Assembly: GCF_900005765.1 (NCBI RefSeq) | Contig: NC_041689.1 | Location: forward strand, 1,550,001 to 1,614,000 | Direction of reading: 5' to 3' | DNA: 64,000 nt | Source of the DNA: Plasmodium relictum | Taxonomy: Eukaryota; Apicomplexa; Aconoidasida; Haemosporida; Plasmodiidae | Shown here: positions 33,971-47,660 of the stretch, piece after piece | Position numbering within the stretch: position 1 is the stretch's first letter | How the letters are laid out: each line of letters starts with the position of its first letter | Position numbers and translations under genes: made by a program | The notes under the pieces: generated by a model | Database searches by the model: none | Seen by the model: only the letters and a program-made list of their open reading frames with translations | What the model was told of the DNA's origin: nothing

Positions 33971-36900
33971 TTATACTTTTAATCCTAATTGTGCTACTGA
34001 ACAGTTAGGACATAATTTAGACATAAACTCTTTTTTTGAAATTGATAAGCAAAATGGACAATTTATACTATCTTCATTTGCCTTAATTTTCTTTAAACTA
34101 ACACAACATATTCTTAAGTTTTCTACAAAAAAAAAAAAAAATAAAAAATAAAATGAGAATAAATAAAAAAACAATGTACATACATATATTTATGCGCATT
34201 ATTTTATTACTATATTCATTGGGATCATAATCAATGTTATATTGTTCTGTACTTCTTTGCTCACACATAAGCAAAATCTTTTTTGCTTTTATAATTTCTT
34301 CTTCAGATCCTTTTATATTTTCGTAGTTGCCATTTATTAATCTTTTAGCGAACTAATAAAAACAAGAAAAACAAAATTTCATTTATTTTTTTCGAGCACG
34401 TATATATATATAGTTATAATTTTTTTGCATAATTTATGAATATAACTTATAATTTTATTTATTTTTATTCTAATTTATTTTATTTTATTTTTTTACCGAT
34501 CCAGCGGTTACATAGTTTTGGGCTTTCCATGCTAACCCCATTCCTCTTCTTAAAACTAAATATAAATGAGAATTCTGCAAAGAACAACAAGTAAAGTAAG
34601 CCATTAATTCTAAACTTCTTCTAGGATCTTGACTAGCTGTAGCATTTCTTTCTTCTTCTAATCTCATAGCTAAAATATAATTTTTGCACATATCTAAATA
34701 ATCAGATAGTTCTTTTTCAATATCTTCAGAATTAACAAATATAATATGATATAATATATTTCTAAAAAGGTCTAAAGCCATAGAAAATTTTCCTAAGGTT
34801 ACTAATTTATGAGCCTTTTTTATTTGATTAAATAAAAAATGTTTTGTTATATAAGTATTATTCACTGTTTGTTCATTCATGTTAACAGGTATTTTTAAGG
34901 GAAGAAAATTTTGCATAGGTGTTAAATAAACATAAGTAGAAATATATATATTTTTAATTATTGATTTAAATGGTTTCATATTAACAATTCCATATTTTTT
35001 AGATAATAACTTTAGGGCAGTTTGAATATTTTCTGTTCTTATGAAGTCTATTATTTTGGAATTTTTTTTTAAAGATTTCTGAATTATGCTTTCTCCTTTT
35101 TCAATTTTGGTAACTTTTTTATTAAAAATTTCTTGGTTTTCTTCAACTTCTAAATCGATATTAATATCTTCATCATTAACATCATTTTTCCAAACATCAA
35201 TTTCTTCAGTAATATCACTTTTTTCTTCTGCTTTAATTTCATTAAATTGTTCCTCCTCCTCTAGAGGAAATTCCTTTCTTTTTAATTGATGATTCACATT
35301 TGTTTTTATATTTTGTGCAATTTTTTGACTTTTATAATTTGTATCATTTTCTTGTTTCGATTTTAAATTTTGCCTTTTTAAAATTTCATTTTTATTTACT
35401 TGATAAGTCTGCTCTAAATTAATAGAAGGCCAATTATAAGAATTATTCCAAGTTATTCGCTCTTCTTTATCACTTTTGATTATTCCCTTTTTTTCTAAAT
35501 TGTCTAATTCTTTTTCATTTTTTGTTAATTCTTCAATCTTTACTATTGGAATGGGTGGAGAAAGATAATATGATTTCTTAGGACAATAATTACATTCATT
35601 TATATCAAAATCAAATTGTTTTTCTGATATATTGATAGGTATGTTATATAAGTGAGAGCATAATAAAGCTAAGTTTAATTGATTTTGTTGAATAAAAATA
35701 TTAATTCTTTGCTCAATATCTCCTAAATAAAGAGAATTTAAAAACATAGATATAAAATCATTTCTTATAATAGATATAGATAACATTTTTTTTAACTTTT
35801 CTATATTTCCACTAAAAAAATATAAAAGCGATAATTTATCATATGCTTTATTTCTCTGTAAGGAATATTCAGCTATTTCAAAATTTCCTAATAACAAAGC
35901 ATGAACACTTAAAATATTCCATATATGCTTTTTATCAATTTTTTTTGCAGCTTTTAATGCATTATTTAAATGCCCAAGTTGAATAGATAAGTTAAATAAT
36001 GTATGATTATTATTAACCATTTGTATTGCTAAATTTGCGAATCCTTTCTTTTTAATATACCCTATTAAATTATAACTAAAATATAGCTTTTTCTTTTGGA
36101 GTTCTTTATTGTTATCTGGACTATAACTACCCATGTCTAAATAATGATGAGCTAGCTCTTCATTATTATTAATTAGAGCAAGTTTAAATAAATACTCTGT
36201 GTCATTTAATATATCATTCTTAACAATTTGCTGTCTATTAATATAATATATGTTGTTGTTATAAATTTTAAATAAATATACAGGTTCATCCATATATTTA
36301 ATTAATCCTTTTTCTCCATTTATTAAAATATATTTTAAATGACTGAAAGTATTATATATAAAAGCATTTTTGTTATTTTCATCCCATACACCACTTTTTA
36401 CTCTTACATACTCATGTACTGTACATAAATGATTTAAATCAATAGTAGTTATAACAACATTGTATTTAAAAACAAAAGCAATGTGATCTTTGATAACCTC
36501 TACAGAAATTATAGTATCTGTGTGATTCATTTCATTTAATATTTTCTTAAGATTAATATCATATAAATATATTTTGTTTTCTCCAAAAATAATAATTTTA
36601 TTATTATTTAAAGAATAAATATTTTCTACTTTGAAGTTAATTTCAACTTTTTTATATAAATTATCATCAGGTAAATTATGAATATTTAAAACATAACTGT
36701 TATTTTTTCTTTCAACAAAAATATACTTATTTCTTGACAAAAAAGTAGCACTACAACATTGCTTATTTTTTATTATATATTTTACATTATCAATACTAAA
36801 ATCATTAGTATTTTTTATAGGATTTTTTGTATGAGACCAAGGATTAAAAACATTAAAAGGAGATGTATTACTTTCTTTAGTAGGGGTATTAATTTTATCA

Positions 36901-38192
36901 CATATGATTAAATCAAAAGAAAAATTTTCTTCTTCTTTATAAATAAATATAATCATAATATGTGTTGTACAAAAATTGTTATAAATTAACTTATGATATC
37001 CTGATATCATGGAGTTAACATTTTTTCTTATGCCACAAATATTACTATGTACATCTTTTTGGATATCATATAAAACTATAGACTTTTCTTTACAATAAAA
37101 AAAGAGGTTTTCATATTTATCGAAAGGGCATTTTTCTTTTTCAAATTTAAAAATAACCATACCTGAATCATGACCAGCACTAATGAGATTAGAATTAGGT
37201 TTAAAAGCGAGAACCCAGAATCTATCGTTTTCCCTTCTAAATGTATGAATACACACTCTTTTATTAATATCCCAAATGCGAATAGTTCTATCTTCACTAT
37301 TACTTAACAGTAAATCATCATTACTTCGATGGAATAATAAGCTAGAAACATTATTAAAATGCCCTCTTAATGTATCTAATTCCCAACATTTATTATCATT
37401 ATATCTCCATAATTTAACTAATTTGTCATCTGAACCAGAAGCAATAATTGGCAGATTATGATGAAAAGCACAACAGTTTACTCCCTTCTCATGCCCTTCT
37501 AAAATAAATTTACATATAGCATCTGAAGCTCCAAACATATTGCTTTGCTGATTTTGTTGATTAGAAATAAATGAGTATGTGTTTATATTATTAGTCATAT
37601 TTAAAAAATCTGCATTATATATATTCTTAGATAGTCCATATGGTTTATCACTTAATGCATTATCATTTTTAGATATTACATGTTTTTCTCTTAGCAATTT
37701 AATATCCCAAACTCTTAATGTTTTATCTAAACTACTTGAAATAATTAAATCTAAGTTTGGGTGAAATTCTGCACACATGACATAATGGTTATGACCTGTT
37801 AATATAGCTATACAAACTCTACTTTGCCAATTCCAGATTCTAATAGTTTGATCATCTGATGCGGAAAGAATCCAAGGGTAATCTGGATGAAATTGAACCT
37901 TTCTAATATAATCTAAATGCCCTACTAAATTAAAAACACATTTTTTTAAGTGAATATTCCAAACTTTTATTAAATAATCGTCTGCACCACTTACAAACAG
38001 TGGCTGAACATTATGGAAATCTATTCCTCTTACTGGCCCTTCATGCTCTTCGAATTTTTCAATTAAAATACCTATTCTATAATCCCACATTTGAATTACT
38101 CCATTATGTAAACCTGCTAATATCAAATTTATTTTAGGATGAAAGGAAATACTTTTCACTCGTTGACTTTTCGTTTCACATTTTACCAACAT
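33971..38192 (-). CDS. Coatomer subunit alpha (alpha-COP)
   Basis: Three exons: 38192-34497, 34352-34211, 34122-33971 (3990 nt, 1329 aa). Alpha-COP is the scaffold subunit of COPI coats. It binds KKXX cargo through its N-terminal propeller and drives Golgi-to-ER traffic. The N-terminal seven-bladed WD40 propeller (about 1-330) shows repeated GH..(x)n..WD units such as DYLIKVWNIHLKKC and DKTLRVWDI. A second propeller-like region and the alpha-solenoid (about 660-880) follow. The C-terminal alpha-COP domain (about 1090-1329) includes FKSIIKNIYISTYVYLTPMQ and GKFSMALDLFRNILY. The two small 3' exons supply FAKRLI and the end of the protein, where two CxxC pairs (CPFC at 1301, CPNC at 1317) form a possible zinc ribbon. 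Length is near the usual ~1200 with a charged insert at about 985-1070. Confidence 0.95.
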
Positions 38193-38294
38193 TTTTTTTG
38201 TATTATTTTATCAGTATTCAAAAAAAAAAAAAAAAAAAAAAATAGGGCCTAAAAATTATTTGAAGGATTCTTTTTTAAAGTTTTTCAATTTAAT

Positions 38295-38326
<32 letters not shown>

Positions 38327-41175
38327 CTCTTTTAAATAAGTCTTCTATTATCATTAAATAAATTCTCCTCCAAATGGATTTTTTATTAAATATTTTTTAT
38401 TATAAGTGTAAAATTTTTAACATGAACACTCACATAAGCATTTAGCATTATAAAATTACTTAGCTACATAACTTTATAATAGCTTAGCAAATTGTTTACA
38501 CGAAAAGAAAAAAATGTAAAGAAAGGATATATAAAATAAAATATCATATAATATAGTAATTTATCATTTAATAAGAATACGCTACATAATACATTTTTTC
38601 TATAATATACTTAAAAAAATATATGCATATAAATTAAAATTAATTCTATTTCCTTGATATTTTTTTATTTTATTGAAGTATATACGCATATACATTCATA
38701 TATTATTTAATATTAGTAATTTTAAAAAGAACAAATATTAAATAATTATTGTAAAAAATAATATGCTCTTTTTTTTTTTACAATAGAAAAATATAAAATA
38801 AGAATAAAAAAAAAAAAGAAAATATAAAAAGTAATATGTGTAAAAATTATTTATTTAAATAATGCAGAATCCTTTTGTAACCATTAAAAAAAATTTATAC
38901 ATAAATTAATAAAAAAAAAAAATTTATAAAGAAAAAAATTAAAAAAGAAGAGTAAAAAAAAAAAAATTGTAAAAAAAATATATTGAATATATAAGATATA
39001 CTTCAAACAGAAATATAAAAAAATAAAAAAGATTTATGTTATACTTTTTTTTTAAAAAAAAAACTTTTGTTTTAATAGTTCAGTATTTAAGAAAAAAACC
39101 ATTAGAGAATTTTATATATATGTACACATATAATAATTTATATTTAGTACAAATAGTTTTAGTATAATGTTGAAATTCATTCTTATAATTAGAAATTAAA
39201 AAAAAATTATTGTGTGAATTTATAAAAAAAAGAAAGAAGAATAAAAATACACGGAGAATTATTTTAATTAAAAAAGAAGAAAAAATATGTGCATACATAT
39301 ATATTTATAAAAATAATTTAATATTTTAAATAAATAATAAAAAAAGTTGAATATATAAATTAAAAAAGAAAAAACCTATGCATATAAATAAATTACTAAA
39401 TATTATCTTATTGAATTGAAATTATTAAAACAGAAAATAAATTAAATTGAAAAAACAAAATAGTTTATTAAAAAATCGTGAAAATTTGAAATTACAACAT
39501 CAGAACAAAATAGTTAATTTTTCTGTAAATTTTTATATTTTTGCATATAGCTCTTGTTTAAATTATTTTATTTTTTTTTTTTTTTTTTTGCTTATATATA
39601 TAAAAACATTTTATTAAAATTCGTATATATATATGTATAATACTTAGAAATCTTATGTAATTTTTCATAAATAGGAAATTAAAATTCATATAATAAAATT
39701 GTAACTTAAAAGATATTAAGGTTTTGTATTAATTTAAAAAAATTATAAACTTCTATTGTTATTTAACAAGAACTTCACTAGACTAAAATAAAAAATTTTC
39801 CCTTAATTATTCCATCTTCTTTTATTTTTCTTTTATGTCAATAATTGATACTTGAGAAAATTAAATTTTCTTTTTTATGAAGGTTATTTTTTTTTTTTTT
39901 TTTGTTAGATATTTATTAAAAGTTTTAATAATATATAAAAGGATAATATATTTATATTAAGTTAATATAGAGTTACTAATGAAAAAGTTGTCTATAAGGA
40001 TATTCATAAATAGTTCATTTTATTTATTCTTATGTAATAATTTCAAAATTATAAATTTTTTTTTCTTTTTTATGTATAAAAACATGTATATGAAATAAAT
40101 ACTAAAATAATAAAAGTAATAATTTAATTATAATTCTTTATATCCCTATAATTTTACATGAAACTAAAATATGCAATTTATCTTGTATATCCATAATTTC
40201 CACAAAATTTTGAAGTATCAATATTTTTCCTTTTTAAATTAGGAAATTTTAGCATATAAAGTACTTCATAATCAATTTTCATTTAAAATACAATTATTTT
40301 TATTAATAAAAAAATTTAATTTACACTTGTATAATTCTTAGGAAAAAAAAAAAAAAAACACATTATATTTATTTGTATAATAAATGTGCTATCATTTTAT
40401 ATGTATTATTTAAAAAAAAAAGAGATAAAGTTATTCTAATTTTTCGTTTTCAAATGCAATCGCATATATAAAAAGGAGTTAAGAATTTCATTTTTTTCTC
40501 GATATTTTTACAAGAATTGATAATAAATTAATAGATATATTTAATTTTATTTTAAAATTATGAAATTATTCATAATTTATTATTATTATTGGTTGTTGAA
40601 TGTTTTTTTGTTTAGTATTTTTAAAAAATATTATTAGAATTAATGTTATGTAATTATTTTATATTATTTTATTTTATATATACATTTTTTTTTTAGTAAA
40701 CATATAATGCTTTATATTAAATATCATGTGAAAAAGAAAATTAAACTTATATATTAATTAGAATACTTTTTCTAATTTTTTTTGGTTTAGTATATGAAAA
40801 AAAAAGTAAACTTTAAAAAAAAAAATTTCATAAGTTAAAACTGTGTTATTTTAATTGATAAATATCCTTGTATTTTTTACAAATTTATTCATTTAAAAAA
40901 AAGAAAAAGATGAATATAAAACCAAATATTTGCTTATTTAAAAAATTAGAAAAGAACAAAAACAAAAATGTAGTTTGTATTTATTTATAAAAGAAAAAAA
41001 AAAGAAAAAAAACAGAAACAAGAAAAAAAAAAAAAAAACCATTAAGAAAAATCAATATAAAAAAAAAAAGGTTATATAATTTTTTTATAATAAATTAAAT
41101 AAAATTTAGTAAATATCATAAAAAATATTGATAAAAAAAATTAGATCATAGATATATTAGTTTAAAGAGAAATTA

Positions 41176-41237
<62 letters not shown>

Positions 41238-42111
41238 TGTTTATATATACATACATATATATGTACGTATATGAAAGTAATTTTACTTTAATGAAATTTC
41301 TTTTCATTGCATATGGAATTTTTTAAAACAATTTTTAAATTAACAAAAATAAGTTTAAAATTATTAGAGTTTTCAATTTTAATAAATTAAATACTATAAA
41401 GAAAAGTTTATATATTATTTGATGACATTAGTTTTAAATATTACTAAAAGTTTTTTGAGATATATTAAGCTAATCTAAAAAAAAGTAATTTTATCAAAAT
41501 CATTTCTAAATATAAAAGAATAGTTAAATTTATAAAAAAATTGTAAAAATTAAAGTTTTATTTCACTTTTTTTTTTTTTTTTTTTTTTTTGGATTATTAA
41601 TAAAATAACCTTATTTAAAAATGAATAAAAAAAAAAAAAAAGAAATTTGAAAAAAATGTATGTTGTTGGAATATTTTAATATATATTTGCATATATAATT
41701 TTTTATAGTATTGTCTTGAATTATGTTTTTGATTTTATGTAAATATATATACCTGGGTTTATTTTATAAAGAGTAAAAAAAGAACGAAATTTTTTTTTTT
41801 TTAATATTATTAAGAAATATACATTTAATAACAGAAACAAATAAAATATTATACATATGAATTTAAATTATACCTATAACGTTTAACATTATATTTTTTA
41901 TGTTGTATATAAATTAATATAGTTTTGAATAGTAGATATTTTTAATTTTTCTAATTTAGTGTTGTAATTATATATTTATATATATTTCTTTTATATATAT
42001 AAAGGGAAAAAAAATTGTATTTTTAAAAGGTATATATACATATTTAATAGAAACGTAATATATACATATATTTATTCCTTTTTTTTTTTTTTTTTTTAAT
42101 TATAATTAAAA
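38193..42111. other. Large divergent intergenic region coatomer alpha / EDC4-like
   Basis: The longest spacer in the window (3.9 kb) between divergent genes. It contains poly(dA) and poly(dT) runs throughout (for example 38220-38242, 39565-39590, 41567-41590), a long (AT)n tract at 41179-41234 and scattered single G/C bases. I see no ORF with Plasmodium codon character and no RNA gene. Confidence 0.5.
41179..41234. repeat. (AT)n microsatellite, about 27 units
   Basis: A near-pure AT dinucleotide tract lies about 0.9 kb upstream of the EDC4-like start codon. It is followed by further TATATG/TACATA repeats up to 41270. Confidence 0.95.
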
Positions 42112-45100
42112 ATGAATATACAAAATATTGATGAAAAAATTGTTTTAGATGGAAATTATGTGAGAAATCCACTTTATTCAAATAACGTAAAAATAAAAAC
42201 CTCAAATATAGTACATTCAATTGAAGGAGTAGAAAATAAGACTAATTTTTTATCACTAAGCGAAAACGTTATATCAAAAATAAGAAGTGATAGTACAGAG
42301 ATAATAAAAAAAGAAGGAGAAATTTTAGATATCAATTCACGTAATGTGTGTTATGCTTTAAAAAATGGAAAATTTCGTTTAATAAATCAAAATGGGATAA
42401 ATACAACAAGAATAAAATTATTGTATGAAAATGAAGTTCTATATGTTTCATTCAACAAAGAAAATGGTAACTATTTATTGCTTTTGGATAATAAGGGGCA
42501 TTTATATATCTATAAAATTAATGAATTTAAAGTTGAGTTGATATTATGTTTAAATTTTCCTTCATATGAAAAAAATACGACCGCTAATTTAAAAGAAATA
42601 AAAAATGCATTAAAAAGTGATTTTCCTAAAAAAGCTAGTTGGCTACCAAAAAGTGACAAGTTTTTTATTACTGGTCATAACAGTTGCCTATATATATGGA
42701 ATATTTCTTTATTAACAAATGCAATGATTATGAATAAATTAAAAGATGAAATTAATGTAACTGATAAAATAATCTCTGTTTGTGCTATAACTTTATCATT
42801 TGAGCAGATATTACACAAATATAATTATTTATTTAATGAATATTTTGAAAGTACTGAAGATTTGCATGATAAAATTATCTTAAATACTTATTGCCTAAGT
42901 TTAAATGGCAAATACTTATATGCATTGGTTAGTAATTATTATTCAATCATATGGAATATTGAAAGAAATAACCATTTTATTAAATTTACTCTAGTTGGAT
43001 TATGTTCTTTAAAAAATGAATTATTAAAAATAAAAAAGCAATTAAATATTAATACTACTAATGATAATATAGAGATATCATCTATTCACATTTTAAATAC
43101 CTTTTTTCAATCGAATGAAGATAACACCAATCAAAGTAATTATTACCTACTTGTTTTTCATAATAAATGTTGTATATCTGTCTTCCCATTTAAAAATAAC
43201 ATAAATATAAATGACAAATTTTGTGAATGTATTGATATATTAAATAATTGTAGTATACAAAATATTTGTGTTCAAAATGATATAAATATTGAAAATATCG
43301 AAGTATTTGTTGATCCATCTGAATTTTTTGTATTTTTTAATCTTTCGTATAAAATTCCCAATAAAGATAAAGGAGATATAAATAAAAGTTTAATTTTTGT
43401 TTTAGAAGTTTTTAATAAAAAAAGATTAGATTTTAAAATTCATCCGAAATTTTTGAATTTGCCTAATAAAAGCATTTTACCTCTTTGTTCTATTAGATTA
43501 CTAAAAGTAAATGATTGCTTAAAATTTGCTAAAGTTTTAAATGTATCCGTTTCTTCTTCATCCTTAAACATTATTAATTTATTTTTGTTTGCTATTATTT
43601 TTAATTCTTCTAAAAAAAGCGTAAGTGTTCAATCTTTTTCTGCTCCAATTCCTCTACTTATGGGGGATGTATGCAACAATAAAGAAACATCATTTCCGAA
43701 TAATGATGATGCACATGAAAATCTAGATAATTCTTTAAAAAATTATGATATTAAAAATATTTATAATAAATTTTACGATAATGTGAACAATAAATGTGAT
43801 TTAGAAAATTCCACAAATATTCAGAAAAGAGAAGAAACAGATAAAAACACATTTGATAATATACATAATAAGGAGTTTTTAAATATATTAAAAAATAAAA
43901 GAAAAAACGATGAAGAATTATTAAAAATACATGATGATATAATCCAAAAAGGAAATCTTTTAGAGAATATTTCTCATCTACCTATTACAAGAGATGAAAA
44001 TATGATTTTGAATAATTTTAAACGTAAAGAAGATGATATAGATGATGATAATAATAATAATAATAATAATAATACAGCGAATATAAAATCCGATATTTTA
44101 CCAGGACTGATAAGCAATGAAGAAAATAATATAAACATAAGAGAAAAATTAAAAGTATTATTAAATAAAAGAGAGGATATTACAACCAATAATAATGACT
44201 TAATAGATTATAATGGAAACAAAGAAATGAATATGATTTTAAATGGAGTAAACAATGACAGAATTGAAGTAATGAAAATTATAAGCAACAAAGATATGAA
44301 ATATTTTAATACTATAAATGATAATGATGAAGTCTCTAAAAAGGCAGATAACACACTATGTGATAGGATTTTAAATAAAAAAAAAAAAGAAAGCAAGCAA
44401 GAAATTAATATTAGAAATGATATTCATGAAAATAACGATTTAGAGCAATTTTTAAAATATTCTCTTAATGAAATAAAAAAAAATTATGGACCAGTTGATG
44501 AAAATGTAATAAGCAAAAAAAACGACGATATCAACTTAGCACAATTAAATAAGAATGAATTTTACGAAAATATTCTTCTGAAAAAAATGAATGTAAATTC
44601 CTTATACAATAATAATAAAGTTGGAAGTCATGAAAATATAGAAATTTTTAATACAGAAAGAGAAGAAAATTCTAAAATCCCTTTTAGTGAAACGAAGCAA
44701 ATTGTTGATTTAATTTTTTCGGACAATTCAGAAAAAAAATCTAAGAAAGAAAATGAAAGCGAAATAAAAAAAAATTCCGATCACAATAGTAATATTGATA
44801 TTATTATGTCAAATCATAAAGATGCTTTAAAAAAGTTCATGGATTATGAAGAGGAAGATAATGAAGAAGAAAGTGAATATCAGGAAGAAAAAAAAGTATA
44901 TGTAAGTGAGTATTTAGAAAAGAAAAAAGAAGGATTAGAAAAAGATGAAGGGAGTGAAATTGAAGAGGGAGATGAAGATTATGAAGGTGGAGTTGAAGAA
45001 GAGGAAGGAGAAGAATATGAAGTGAAAGAGGAAGATGAAGAAGAGGTAGAAAATAAGAATAGTGATGAAGAAAAAGTTAAGGATAATAAAAAGCCTAATA

Positions 45101-47660
45101 TAACTTTAGAAGAAAAAAAAAATAAGAAAAAAATGGAAAAAAAAAATTATAATAATTTAAAGGATGAAATAGAGGAAATAGATAAAGAAAAAAAAGGAAA
45201 AGCGAACTACAAAAATAATGAAATATTTGTACAAAAAGAAAACAATTTAAACTCTTTTTTACATAAGTTAGGATTTTTTAAAAATAATACATCAGATGAA
45301 AGTAATAAAAATGAATTTTACAATGATAATTCTGTCTTTATTAATGGATTAAAAATGAATGAAAACAATAGTGAATTAATAAGTAAAAATAATGAAATAT
45401 ACAATGAAAATAAAAAAAATAAGGATAATGTAAACAGTGTAGAAGCAAATACTATTAATAATAATAAGGAAGAAAATCATATTTTTGCAGCCAAAGATAT
45501 TGATGACATGAAGAATTCTATTAAAATATATAGAAAAAAAGAGTCAAATAATAAAAAGCATGATATCATAGATGAACATTACGAAGGAGAAAATATATCA
45601 GTAGATATTTCAGATGATTTAATGAAGAAAATATGTGCGAAAATATATAAAAGCATTAGTGTAGGAATATCTCAAATTATATGTGAAGAATTAAGAGATA
45701 AAAATATACTAAAAGGGATTAGTTCAACTATTTGTAGCAATATAAATAAAGAAATAAATGAAGAAAATAAAAATGCAGATGATAAGGTATGTAAGAATAT
45801 GGAAAGTATGATTACTAACTTTAACAAAAAAATAAATGAGATGAAAGAAGAAATAATAAATTTAAAAAATTATAATAAAAATATAAATGTGAAAATAATA
45901 TCTATGAATAATAATTTAAGTAAAATGTTTGAAACTATTAAAAATAAGTCATACTTAAATCAAAAAACTAATAATTATGAAATTAAATTAGAAAGAATAT
46001 TAAATGAAATAAATGGCTTCAAAAAATATATGAGTAGTATGATGACTAAATTTTCGGAGAATTTAGTAAATATGTGTGAAGATATGAAGAATCATTTTAG
46101 TAAAATAATAAGAGGAAATAATGATAATTTAAAAAGAATGATACTTCAAGATTTGAATAATAAAATAGAAGAAATGAAATGTATCGATTTTAAAAATAAT
46201 GCGTTTAATAAAGAGTTAGTTGAATTTTTTAACAATGCGCATCAAGATGCATTAAAAAAAATAATGCCATCTGTTATATCATCGGAAATTCAGATTCAAT
46301 TTGCCAAAAGTGTAGTTCCTGGGATGAGGGAAGCTTATAATACAGGATTTCAATCCATTAAAGAATCGTTTAACTCATTATTATTAGATAACAAAAATTG
46401 GTTAAGTAAAGAACTTTATAGCATAGAAAAAGCAATATACGAGAAATCAGAAAAAAATAATGAGGATTTCTTATTATGTATAAATAATAAAATGGAAGAA
46501 TTAGAAAAAGAAATAAAGCTATATACTTATAATATTAATCAACAAATTAGTTATTTGCATGATGATATTAATGCATTAAGTAAATCCCCGTTACAATTAA
46601 ATGATCAAACTAAAAGTATCGATGGTAATAGTTTAGATAAAGATGGTAGTAATAATAATGCTATTAACAAAGATGTTAGCAATAATTCCATTATCGAATT
46701 AAAAAAAAATAATGATAATAATTTTCATCAAGGAAATGATCCATCTGATATCATAATAAAAGGAAGAATTAATCATTTATTGAGTGAACATGAATATGAT
46801 CAGGCTTTTACATTGGCTTTATCAATCGATATAGAAAAAAATACTAATGCTTATTGGATACTTCAATTATGTTATAGATTCCATTCAAATCTTTTATTAG
46901 ATGACAGTTTACCAATTAGCCAACCAGCATTATTGGGAATAAGTAAAATTTTATGTGAATCTTTAACTAAATTTTCTGATTTAGCTTTAGATGATGCTGA
47001 TTTTCGTATTAAATGGATTCGTGAATGTCTATTACAATTAGATGTGAATCATTCTGATTTAATTAAAACAAATGCTTATATGTTTATTCAAAATATGCTT
47101 AATCATATTTGTAGCTATAGTTATGATATAGAAAATAAAATTCGTAAATTAAATGAAAATACTGTAAACGTTCATAAAAATAATTTAAAAAATAATTTAC
47201 TTTTAAATTCAGATTCATTATCAAATGAAAATGTAAATCATATTTTGTGTTTAAATGAAGTGGAAACAATTAATAATAAAGCTTCTAATTTAATTTCAGG
47301 ACAAAATAATGATTATGAGAAAAATATGCTTCTTGCATTACAAGATAAATTAATTCAAATTAGGAAATTATTAAAAAGGTATTGTATATAATTTAAAAAA
47401 AAAATTTTTTTTCTGCATATTTAATTCCTTTTATTATATGTATATGTACCATTGTCTGTTAATTAATACATTTTATATATATATATATATATATAATTTT
47501 CTCTATAGGATTATTAAAAACTTGGGTAAGAAAGGTAATGTGTAAAATAATATTTTGGTAACTCGTTTCAACAGATAAAACAAGAATAACAAATTTATAT
47601 ATGTTAAGAGAAATATTGAAAACAAGAAAAAAAAAGTTCAATAAAAAGGGTATTCAGTAA
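42112..47660 (+). CDS. EDC4: EDC4/Ge-1-like mRNA-decapping scaffold protein
   Basis: Main exon 42112-47378, then a putative microexon 47509-47525 and last exon 47575-47660 (5370 nt, 1789 aa). If unspliced, the frame stops at 47391 after 1759 aa. EDC4 (Ge-1/HEDLS) scaffolds DCP2 and DCP1 in P-bodies. The N-terminal region (about 70-340) has WD40-type strands such as GHLYIYKIN and NSCLYIWNISLL. The middle is low complexity with Asn runs (44050-44075) and a strongly acidic stretch at about 913-991. Coiled-coil sequence covers about 1235-1520. The C-terminal helical domain (from about 1552) has the Ge-1 signature: INHLLSEHEYDQAFTLALS, then WILQLCYRF, then LPISQPALLGISKIL, then RIKWIRECLLQLD. The added exons continue an amphipathic helix (KLLKRIIKNLDK...YMLREILKT). 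The 49-base last intron is short, so that end is uncertain. Confidence 0.75.
44841..45080 (+). repeat. Acidic low-complexity (Glu/Asp-rich) tract within EDC4-like CDS
   Basis: GAA/GAG/GAT-rich coding segment of about 80 codons, dominated by Glu, Asp and Lys, lying between the WD40 region and the coiled coil. Confidence 0.8.

Noticed and set aside
39080..39298. 72-residue Phe-rich minus-strand frame
   Set aside because: AT noise in the large spacer. No start context, splice partner or conserved residues.
38193..42111. Candidate centromere
   Set aside because: Long and AT-rich, but G and C are scattered throughout and I see no dense tandem-repeat core as in Plasmodium centromeres. Composition profiling would be needed to reopen this.
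47459..47641. 60-residue minus-strand frame
   Set aside because: Overlaps the proposed last exons of the EDC4-like gene, begins and ends in AT repeats, and has no recognisable features.
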